Assembly (NCBI GenBank): GCA_934511335.1
Contig: CAKSWL010000049.1
Span: 1 to 11,586, forward strand
DNA: 11,586 nucleotides
Direction: 5' to 3'
Source: an uncultured Cloacibacillus sp.
Lineage (GTDB): Bacteria; Synergistota; Synergistia; Synergistales; Synergistaceae
The position numbers and the translations under genes were made by a program. The notes beneath the pieces were generated by a model. That model made no database searches and was not told the DNA's origin. It was given only the letters and a program-made list of their open reading frames with translations. Positions 5,792 through 11,586 of this stretch are shown here, in pieces; position 1 is the stretch's first letter, and every line of letters begins with the position of its first letter.

Positions 5792-7752
5792 TGAAAATGG
5801 TCGCTCTGACCATGATCGGACCGCAGTCCGAGATGGAGCCGGTCGCCCGTCAGATGGTCCTGACAGGCGGTTTCCAGCCTCTGCCGCTTGATATACTCGT
5901 CAACGACAGGTCGCTGCGCTCCAAACTTACGACCGAGACCGAGAACCCGTACGACGAGCTTGTCGCCAAGATCTCAACGATATGGAAGGTCGCGGGAGAG
6001 GTCGTGCCGGACCCTCAGCCGGTCACGATCACGAAGGATTTCACGCTTTCCCGCGCGCGGATGCTCGTGGAGCAGGCTTCCAGGAGGCTGCAGGTCTGGG
6101 AACAGCGCCGCTGCGTGCTCATCGAGGAAGAGGAGCTGCTGCACGCCACCAAGCTCTTCGTCGAAGCGCTTTCGGGGACGGAATTCGGTCCGCGGGAGCT
6201 TGCCGAGGGACATTTCGCGAAGACCTTTTTCGGCTGCCTCTCGAACGAAAATTTCCAGCGTCTGACGGAGAGCGGCGAGGAGTCGCCGATCGCGATCAAC
6301 GAGCTAACAGTATCAGGCGGCAACACCTGGGCCTTGATCATAACGGTGCCGGGATACGAAGAGCCCACAAAGAAGCTGCTGGAAGCGGTATATTTCAAAG
6401 AGTTTTCCCTTAAGGACATCGCCGGACAGTTAGACGGGGACGATCCTCTGGCGCTCGTGGAAAAACGCATCGCCAACCGCCAAAGGGCGATCCGCGGCCT
6501 CGCTAAGGCGGCCAAGGATATGCTCCGCGAGCACCGGGCGGACTACGAGCTGCTCTTTTCGCAGCTTTACACGATGCAGCGGGTTTATGACATCTGCAAG
6601 GGACGCGGCGAGCTCAGCGGCATGTTCGTCCTCTCCGGATGGATACCGGCGGACACCTACTCCGAGATCAGCAAGACCATCGCGGAAGAGGCTCCGATGA
6701 CGACGCTGATGGTCGAGGAGACGCAGGATATCTCATACACCGGCATCCGCATCCCGACAAAGCTCAAGAACAACGCGCTCTTCCGCTCCTTCCAGGATAT
6801 CGTCGCAATGTACAGCCTGCCCTCATACGGAGAGATAGACCCGTCGCCGATCGTCGCCATCTCTTTCATACTCTTCTTCGGTTTCATGTTCGGAGACATC
6901 GGCCACGGCCTGATGATCTTCCTCGGCTCGATGCTGCTCGTAAAACGCGGCATCATGCGGCGTTCGCTCGGGCAGGTCATGAAGATGGCCTCTATCTCTT
7001 CGATGTTCTTCGGGCTCATGTACGGAAGCATCTTCGGCATCGAGGGCATCATCCCGGAGATCTGGCTCAACCCGATGCACGACGTCAACACGCTGCTTGC
7101 GGTATCGATAGGACTCGGCGTGTTCATGATCAGTTTAGGGCTGATATTGAACATGATAAAGCAGTACCGGGCGAAGGACTTCGGACGCCTGCTATTCGAC
7201 GGACAGGGACTTGCGGGACTCGCCCTCTACTGGACCCTCTGCGCCCTGGGCATGATATACATTACAGGGTCGCCGATATCGGAGTTTACGGCTGACCTCA
7301 TGTGGGGCGGCATGGGGCTGCTCCTCCTGGTGATGGTATTCCGCGACATCCTCGCGCGCTACCTGCTGCACCAAAAGGGGGACGGCGAGTCGGCGGTGCT
7401 CAATATCTTTGAGATCATGCACAACCTGATGTCCTTCGTCTCGAACACCGCCTCCTTCGTGCGACTGGCGGCCTTCGCGTTGAACCACGTCGGATTGTCG
7501 CTTGCGGTAATCATGCTCTCCGAGATGGTCCACGCGCTGCCCGGAGGCATCGTCATGAAAGGCATCATCCTGCTCATCGGCAACGTGGTCATCGTATGCC
7601 TCGAGGGTTTGATAGTATTCATTCAGACGCTGCGTCTCGAGTACTATGAATTCTTTGGGAAATTCTACAAGGGAGGAGGCAGCGCCTTCACGCCTGTCGG
7701 TTGGAAGAGGGATAACGGCAAATACTCTAAGGCCAACGCGGAAGATTTGTAA
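5782..7752 (+). CDS. atpI: V-type ATP synthase subunit I (membrane stator)
   Basis: Subunit I is the stator membrane protein that supplies the ion half-channels. The 656-residue length is normal. Residues 1-350 form the soluble domain that anchors the peripheral stalks, starting with MAVMKMVALTMIG. From about 357 onward there are seven to eight membrane segments (roughly 357-385, 397-420, 438-460, 475-495, 507-525, 552-585 and 592-622). DPSPIVAISFILFFG and GFMFGDIGHG form the conserved entry to the membrane domain. SFVRLAAFALNHVG holds Arg561, the essential arginine facing the K-ring carboxylate. RLEYYEFFGKFYKGGG is the standard C-terminal signature. The start is ATG at 5782, after GGGGGTGA. 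A second ATG at 5791 overlaps the stop of the preceding gene (TAATG), but the family N-terminus favours 5782. Confidence 0.95.
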   Translation: MAVMKMVALTMIGPQSEMEPVARQMVLTGGFQPLPLDILVNDRSLRSKLTTETENPYDELVAKISTIWKVAGEVVPDPQPVTITKDFTLSRARMLVEQASRRLQVWEQRRCVLIEEEELLHATKLFVEALSGTEFGPRELAEGHFAKTFFGCLSNENFQRLTESGEESPIAINELTVSGGNTWALIITVPGYEEPTKKLLEAVYFKEFSLKDIAGQLDGDDPLALVEKRIANRQRAIRGLAKAAKDMLREHRADYELLFSQLYTMQRVYDICKGRGELSGMFVLSGWIPADTYSEISKTIAEEAPMTTLMVEETQDISYTGIRIPTKLKNNALFRSFQDIVAMYSLPSYGEIDPSPIVAISFILFFGFMFGDIGHGLMIFLGSMLLVKRGIMRRSLGQVMKMASISSMFFGLMYGSIFGIEGIIPEIWLNPMHDVNTLLAVSIGLGVFMISLGLILNMIKQYRAKDFGRLLFDGQGLAGLALYWTLCALGMIYITGSPISEFTADLMWGGMGLLLLVMVFRDILARYLLHQKGDGESAVLNIFEIMHNLMSFVSNTASFVRLAAFALNHVGLSLAVIMLSEMVHALPGGIVMKGIILLIGNVVIVCLEGLIVFIQTLRLEYYEFFGKFYKGGGSAFTPVGWKRDNGKYSKANAEDL

Positions 7753-7849
7753 GTTTATATAATATCGTTAATACACACCACATAAAATATTTAATTATAA
7801 AATGCAAGACTAAATATTAAAAAAGAGAATAGAAAAGGAGCGATTTTTC
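7753..7849 (+). promoter_or_regulatory. AT-rich leader upstream of the ring subunit gene
   Basis: These 97 bases are very AT-rich compared with the GC-rich genes on either side. They contain a TATAAT at 7758-7763, without a convincing -35, and a strong AAAGGAG Shine-Dalgarno about 9 bases before the atpK ATG. An unstructured, A/U-rich initiation region before a c-ring gene is known from E. coli atpE, where it raises translation to supply many ring copies. A similar role here is inference. A weak internal promoter is the alternative. Confidence 0.4.
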
Positions 7850-8275
7850 ATGTTTGGATTGGTATTGAGCTGCGGTACGGTGGTAACTCTGATGACAGCC
7901 GGATACATACTTCAGCGCAAAGGGTTCCGCGGCGGCAGAAAAATCTATGCGACGGTACTCGGGCTTTCGTCCCTCCTCGTCTTCACGGGAGCGGTGCTCA
8001 CCCTCTTCTCCGGCACGTCATTCGCCGCGGAGGGCGTCGCGGCGGCCAAAGAGATCTCTGTAGGCGCCGGACTGGGCTTCATCGCGGCGGCGTGCGCGAC
8101 GGGCATCGCCTGCCTTGGCGCGGGACTTGCCGTCGCCAACGTCGGCGCAGCCGCTCTCGGACTCGTAGGTGAAAAGCCGGAGATGCTCGGTACGACGCTT
8201 ATCTACCTCGGACTCGCCGAAGGTATCGCCATCTACGGCGTCATCATTTCACTGCTTATAATCCAGCGGCTATAG
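7850..8275 (+). CDS. atpK: V-type ATP synthase subunit K (proteolipid ring)
   Basis: This 141-residue proteolipid forms the rotating membrane ring. The C-terminal hairpin (about residues 70-104 and 112-139) is the functional core. The ion-binding carboxylate is Glu124 in GLAEGIAIYGVIISLLI, and the small-residue helix GAGLGFIAAACATGIACLGAG packs the ring. Ahead of it are two more hydrophobic stretches (residues 2-21 and 35-53). The second ends in SGTSFAAEG, which looks like a signal-peptidase site, so the mature protein may be only the C-terminal hairpin; I could not test this. I see no Gln in the first core helix and no Ser/Thr after Glu124, the usual Na+ ligands, which weakly favours H+ coupling. 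The start is ATG at 7850, with AAAGGAG upstream. It is followed after 16 bases by atpF. Confidence 0.92.
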   Translation: MFGLVLSCGTVVTLMTAGYILQRKGFRGGRKIYATVLGLSSLLVFTGAVLTLFSGTSFAAEGVAAAKEISVGAGLGFIAAACATGIACLGAGLAVANVGAAALGLVGEKPEMLGTTLIYLGLAEGIAIYGVIISLLIIQRL

Positions 8276-8291
8276 GCGGGCACAAACGTCT

Positions 8292-8600
8292 ATGAAGGCT
8301 TACCTTGTGAGCGACAACCACGACTCTCTCGTCGGTATGCGCCTGGCCGGAATCGAGGGCACGCTCGTTCACACCCCCGACGAAACATATGCAGCGATCG
8401 AAAGCGCGCTGAAGATGCGCAACCTCGCCATCCTTGCCATCACGGAAAAGGCGGCGGAGATGGCCGAGGAGATCATCCAGCAGCTGCGCGAACGCGGAGA
8501 TCTGCCGCTTGTCGTCGAGATACCGGATAGATTTGGCACGAAAAGGGGACCTGATTTTCTGACAAAATATGTCCAGGAAGCCATCGGCGTAAAAATGTGA
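8292..8600 (+). CDS. atpF: V-type ATP synthase subunit F (central stalk)
   Basis: Subunit F is the small globular rotor protein that binds subunit D. At 102 residues it is the normal size. The N-terminus MKAYLVSDNHDSLVGMRLAG is the family signature, and ILAITEKAAEMAEEII and PLVVEIPDRFG follow as expected. The ATG at 8292 has only a poor Shine-Dalgarno (AGGCGGG about 14 bases upstream), so translation may depend on ribosomes arriving from atpK, 16 bases before. The TGA at 8598-8600 overlaps a GTG that opens a 27-codon frame (see findings). The usual bacterial order puts F directly before A; here E and a repeat region lie between them. Confidence 0.92.
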   Translation: MKAYLVSDNHDSLVGMRLAGIEGTLVHTPDETYAAIESALKMRNLAILAITEKAAEMAEEIIQQLRERGDLPLVVEIPDRFGTKRGPDFLTKYVQEAIGVKM

Positions 8601-8717
8601 TCAGGGAAGCGTCCTTCGGGGCCATTCTTGTTCGATCGCCGTTAAGAGACATCCCGCTGCCGGGCGGCTGGTACATATGATCAAACACCCCGATACTCAC
8701 ACAAGAGGTGAAATGTG

Positions 8718-9332
8718 ATGAAAGAAATATCAAACGAGAAGATAAGCAACCTTAGAGATATAATTCTGGACCGTGCCGACAGCGAAAAAAAGGTCAACAT
8801 GGCCCAGGGACGCCGCGAGGCGGACGACTGGCTCACACATGAGACTGAAAAGCTTCAGCGCGAGATAAATCTCATCCTGCAGGACGCGCGTAAACGCGCG
8901 GAAGATATCCGCCGCCGGCAGATACTCTCCGCGGAGCGTGAAAAATCGACGGAGACTCTGCGCTTGCAGAACCGGATACTTTCAGACTCCATGGGACGCC
9001 TCCAGGACAAGCTGGTACACCTCAGGGAGCGCGAGGATTACCCCAATATTCTGACCGGGATGTGCGTCGACGCGGTAGAATCGCTCGGCGTCAAAGTACC
9101 GCTTAAACTGCGGCTTTCGGCGGTCGACGCCGCCTTGGCCGAAGAGATCATCGCGAAGACTCTCGCCTCCAACCACGAACTTACGCTCACCTTTGATCCC
9201 GACCCCGCCCCGATACTTGGCGGCTGCTGGATTTCCACCGCGGACGGGCATCGTCAGGTAAATATGGATTGGCAGAGCATCACGCAGGAGATGGCGGACT
9301 CTTTGGCGGAACGCCTCCTGCCGCTGCTGTAG
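8718..9332 (+). CDS. atpE: V-type ATP synthase subunit E (peripheral stalk)
   Basis: Subunit E forms the peripheral stalk together with the G/H-type subunit and binds the top of the catalytic head. The 204 residues divide into an N-terminal charged helical coiled coil (about residues 5-115, rich in Arg, Glu, Gln and Lys) and a small globular C-terminal domain. The C-terminal part shows ILGGCWISTADGHRQVNMD followed by ITQEMADSLAERLLPLL, matching the usual GG..(S/T).DG..(V)(N/D) pattern of subunit E. I start at the ATG at 8718, 7 bases after AGAGGTG; an in-frame GTG at 8715 directly before it is an alternative. The preceding 114-base gap and the following 172-base gap are longer than most in this operon. 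Confidence 0.88.
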   Translation: MKEISNEKISNLRDIILDRADSEKKVNMAQGRREADDWLTHETEKLQREINLILQDARKRAEDIRRRQILSAEREKSTETLRLQNRILSDSMGRLQDKLVHLREREDYPNILTGMCVDAVESLGVKVPLKLRLSAVDAALAEEIIAKTLASNHELTLTFDPDPAPILGGCWISTADGHRQVNMDWQSITQEMADSLAERLLPLL

Positions 9333-9340
9333 CCACCGCG

Positions 9341-9371
9341 CCCCGCCGCCATAAAAGCGGGGACACTTTTT
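9341..9371 (+). terminator. weak intrinsic terminator or attenuator inside the operon
   Basis: CCCCGC (9341-9346) pairs with GCGGGG (9357-9362) across a 10-base loop. A run of five T residues follows after ACAC. It starts 8 bases after the atpE stop. The 4-base distance to the T-run and the short run make it a weak terminator at best, so partial read-through into atpA and atpB is likely. Confidence 0.4.
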
Positions 9372-9376
9372 AGATG

Positions 9377-9492
9377 CCGCAGGCCGCAAACCTGCGGACG
9401 CGTTTACCGTAGACGCCGCGGGCCTGTTCCCGCGCAAGCGGGAACATTTGGAATTACCCGTAGGCCGCAAGCCTGCGGATGCGTTACCGTAG
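9377..9492. repeat. cluster of three GC-rich palindromic (REP-like) repeats
   Basis: Two near-identical units, 9377-9412 and 9458-9492, start 81 bases apart and share the pattern CCG(C/T)AGGCCGCAA(A/G)CCTGCGG, then A(C/T)GCGT and TACCGTAG. Each forms a hairpin: CCGCAGG with CCTGCGG in the first, and CCGTAGGC with GCCTGCGG around a CGCAA loop in the second, where a T-G pair replaces C-G. Between them, TGTTCCCGC (9425-9433) and GCGGGAACA (9438-9446) form a perfect 9-bp stem with a GCAA loop. TAGA(T/C)GCCGC(A/G)GGCC is also shared between 9371 and 9410. The second unit ends in TACCGTAG, which runs into the GGAGGA Shine-Dalgarno of atpA. This looks like a dispersed palindromic repeat family, but only this window could be examined. 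Confidence 0.7.
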
Positions 9493-9504
9493 GAGGAATA
9501 GCCT

Positions 9505-11310
9505 TTGGAACTCAAAAATAATTCGCAAAATCCCCATCTGGGAACCGTCGAATTCGTCAACGGCCCCGTCATAAAGGCGAACGGGATGCGCGACTTCGGA
9601 ATGCGCGAGGTCGTGAAGGTCGGTCCGCACAAACTGATGGGAGAAATAATAAAGATGGACGGCGACAACGCCACCATTCAGGTTTACGAAGATACAGACG
9701 GCCTGCGCATCTACGAAGATGTGGCCGGCACCGGCGAACCGCTCTCTATCGAGCTCGGCCCCGGGCTGATTGGCAGCTTCTTCGACGGCATCGGACGTCC
9801 GCTGGACTCGCTGCTTGAAAAAGAGGGGATGTACATATCGCCGGGGACCTCGGTGAATATGATCGACCGCGACCGTCTTTGGGACGTCGTCCCCGTGGCC
9901 AAGGTCGGAGACCTCGTCTCCGGCGGGATGGTGCTGGCGACCATCCAGGAGACGCCGCTGCTCGTACATAAGATAATGACCCCGCCAAACTTCGAGGGTG
10001 AGATCACCTGGATAATCCCCCGCGGCAAACACCACGCCGGCAGCGACGTCGCGAAGGTGAAGGACGCTTTCGGACGCGAGATATCGATTCCGATGATCCA
10101 GCGCTGGCCCGTCCGCACGCCGCGCCCCTACCGCGAAAGGCTGCTGCCGAACGAGCCATTCGTGACAGGACAGCGCGTCATCGACGGGCTCTTCCCGCTC
10201 GCCAAGGGCGGCACCGCCTGCATCCCGGGAGGATTCGGAACGGGAAAGACCGTCACCCAGCATCAGCTGGCAAAATGGGGCGACGCGCAGGTCGTCATCT
10301 ACATCGGCTGCGGCGAGCGCGGCAATGAGATGACCGACGTCCTTGAACAGTTTCCCGTGCTCGAAGACCCGCGCTCGGGGCGTCCGCTGATGGAACGCAC
10401 GATATTGATCGCCAACACCTCAAACATGCCCGTCGCGGCGCGAGAAGCTTCGATCTACACCGGCATCACGATCGCGGAATATTTCCGCGACATGGGCTAC
10501 GACGTGGCGATCATGGCGGATTCGACCTCGCGTTGGGCGGAGGCGCTGCGAGAACTGTCCGGACGCCTCGAAGAGATACCGGCGGAGGAGGGCTTCCCCG
10601 CCTACCTGCCTAGCCGCCTCGCGGAGTTCTACGAGCGAGCGGGACGCGTCGTCACGATCGGCGGTGAAAATGGCAGCGTCAGCGTCATCGGCGCCGTCTC
10701 CCCTCCCGGAGGCGACTTCACGGAACCGGTGACACGCCACACGAAGCGTTTCATCCGCTGTTTCTGGGGGCTCGACAAGAACCTCGCAAACGCGCGCCAC
10801 TATCCCGCCATCTCCTGGACGGACTCCTACAGCGAATACGCCGAAGAGGTCGACGGCTGGTTCTGCTCAAACGTGGATGCGCGCTGGGGCGAGCTCCGTG
10901 AGGAGGTGCGCAACATCCTTGCGGAGGACAATAAGATACAGCAGGTGATCAAGCTTGTCGGAGAGGACGTCCTTCCCGACGACCAGCGGCTCATCGCCTT
11001 TACGGCCTTCCTGATAAAGAACGGCTATCTCCAGCAGAACTCCTTCGGCTCCGACTCCTACTCGCCGCCGATAAAGGGGTTCGAGATACTCTCCGTCATC
11101 CTGGAATTTCACCACAAGGCGATGGAGCTCGTCCGCAGGGACATCCCCATCTCGCTGATAAAGGATGACGAGTCGGTAGACTCGATCACCCATTTGAGGG
11201 AACTTGCAGCGGAGGACAAAGAGGGCTTCGACCAGTTGCGCAAACGTATCGACGCGCACCTCGAGCGCGTCGCCGCTGAACGCACAAGAAAACTAAGGGG
11301 TGGTGAATAG
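9505..11310 (+). CDS. atpA: V-type ATP synthase catalytic subunit A
   Basis: This is the catalytic nucleotide-binding subunit of the A3B3 head. At 601 residues it has normal length. After the N-terminal beta-barrel ([16 protein letters not shown]) comes the non-homologous insert typical of A subunits (about residues 115-190), including the conserved PRGKHHAG. The Walker A loop is GGFGTGKT at residues 242-249, with Lys248. [18 protein letters not shown] carries the Walker B Asp and the family signature. [16 protein letters not shown] and [17 protein letters not shown] are also characteristic. The start is TTG at 9505, 8 bases after a strong AGGAGG (9491-9496); no ATG or GTG fits. Its stop comes one base before the atpB start, so A and B are tightly coupled. 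Confidence 0.97.
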   Translation: MELKNNSQNPHLGTVEFVNGPVIKANGMRDFGMREVVKVGPHKLMGEIIKMDGDNATIQVYEDTDGLRIYEDVAGTGEPLSIELGPGLIGSFFDGIGRPLDSLLEKEGMYISPGTSVNMIDRDRLWDVVPVAKVGDLVSGGMVLATIQETPLLVHKIMTPPNFEGEITWIIPRGKHHAGSDVAKVKDAFGREISIPMIQRWPVRTPRPYRERLLPNEPFVTGQRVIDGLFPLAKGGTACIPGGFGTGKTVTQHQLAKWGDAQVVIYIGCGERGNEMTDVLEQFPVLEDPRSGRPLMERTILIANTSNMPVAAREASIYTGITIAEYFRDMGYDVAIMADSTSRWAEALRELSGRLEEIPAEEGFPAYLPSRLAEFYERAGRVVTIGGENGSVSVIGAVSPPGGDFTEPVTRHTKRFIRCFWGLDKNLANARHYPAISWTDSYSEYAEEVDGWFCSNVDARWGELREEVRNILAEDNKIQQVIKLVGEDVLPDDQRLIAFTAFLIKNGYLQQNSFGSDSYSPPIKGFEILSVILEFHHKAMELVRRDIPISLIKDDESVDSITHLRELAAEDKEGFDQLRKRIDAHLERVAAERTRKLRGGE

Positions 11311-11311
11311 C

Positions 11312-11586
11312 ATGGCGCAGCCCGAATATATCGGAGTAAAAGATATCGAGGGACCCTTTATCCTCGTTGAGAACGTGAGCGGCGTCGGTTATGGAGAGCT
11401 TGTAGACATCCGTGACGGCAAGGGCGCGCGGCGCCACGGACAGGTGAAATCGCTCAGCGAAAAGGCGACTCTCGTGCAGGTCTTCACGGGAACGGAAGAG
11501 CTCATTCCCAACACCACGAAGGTACGCTTCCTTGGCAAACCGCTTGAGGTGCACCTCTCGAAATACATGCTCGGCCGAACCTTCAA
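11312..11586 (+). CDS. atpB: V-type ATP synthase subunit B, N-terminal part
   Basis: Subunit B is the non-catalytic regulatory partner that alternates with A in the head. Only the first 91 complete codons are inside the window, and no stop is reached. The visible part is the N-terminal beta-barrel: EYIGVKDIEGPFILVENVSG, then GYGELVDIRDGKGARRHGQV, then VQVFTGTEEL and KYMLGRTF, which together are diagnostic. The ATG at 11312 lies one base after the atpA stop, with AAGGGGTGG upstream inside atpA. The nucleotide-site region is beyond the window. What follows it cannot be seen; the usual partner after B, subunit D, is already at the front of this operon. Confidence 0.95.
   Translation, partial: MAQPEYIGVKDIEGPFILVENVSGVGYGELVDIRDGKGARRHGQVKSLSEKATLVQVFTGTEELIPNTTKVRFLGKPLEVHLSKYMLGRTF

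Noticed and set aside
7758..7763. Firm internal promoter before atpK
   Set aside because: The TATAAT has no acceptable -35 at 15-19 bases, and such hexamers are expected by chance in AT-rich DNA.
9377..9492. CRISPR array
   Set aside because: There are only two copies of the unit, the spacing contains a third palindrome rather than a unique spacer, and no cas gene is present.
8982..9677. 231-codon - strand open frame with a repeated NASAGLRPA-like peptide
   Set aside because: It lies over atpE, the repeat cluster and the start of atpA. The repeated peptide comes from the DNA repeats, whose 81-base spacing is a multiple of three.

Overview
The window is bacterial, of moderately high GC content, and is dominated by a nearly complete V/A-type (rotary) ATPase operon on the + strand. 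Bacterial V-type ATPases occur in Synergistota, spirochaetes, Deinococcus-Thermus and some Firmicutes. The subunit sequences, the GC content and the neighbouring archaeal/cyanobacterial-type CobT make a Synergistota genome (Cloacibacillus- or Synergistes-like) my best guess. That placement is inference and rests on no database search.

Layout: positions 1-773 hold the 3' part of an IS5-family insertion sequence. Its DDE transposase is split between two reading frames at an A-then-G run, so it is either a programmed -1 frameshift or a decayed copy. Positions 849-2318 (- strand) encode a flavoprotein of the fumarate reductase/L-aspartate oxidase superfamily with an altered active-site His. Its 5' leader (about 2340-2461) folds into a branched RNA closed by a long stem, and G-U pairs favour transcription from the - strand. 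Positions 2496-3488 (- strand) encode a CobT-like protein of the TIGR00303/UPF0284 type. Positions 3489-3677 are a divergent promoter region.

From 3678 to the right edge the order is atpD, a G/H-type stalk subunit, atpC, atpI, atpK, atpF, atpE, atpA and atpB (partial). D and F form the central rotor stalk, C joins it to the K membrane ring, I is the stator half-channel, E plus G/H form the peripheral stalks, and A plus B form the catalytic head. The order is rearranged compared with the Thermus or Enterococcus operons, with D first. Three genes start with GTG or TTG. An AT-rich leader precedes the ring gene atpK. A cluster of GC-rich palindromic repeats with a possible weak terminator separates atpE from atpA, and one repeat runs into the Shine-Dalgarno sequence of atpA.

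I saw no CRISPR array, tRNA, rRNA or defence system. The most interesting unexplained pieces are the structured leader RNA, the repeat cluster inside the operon and the split transposase.
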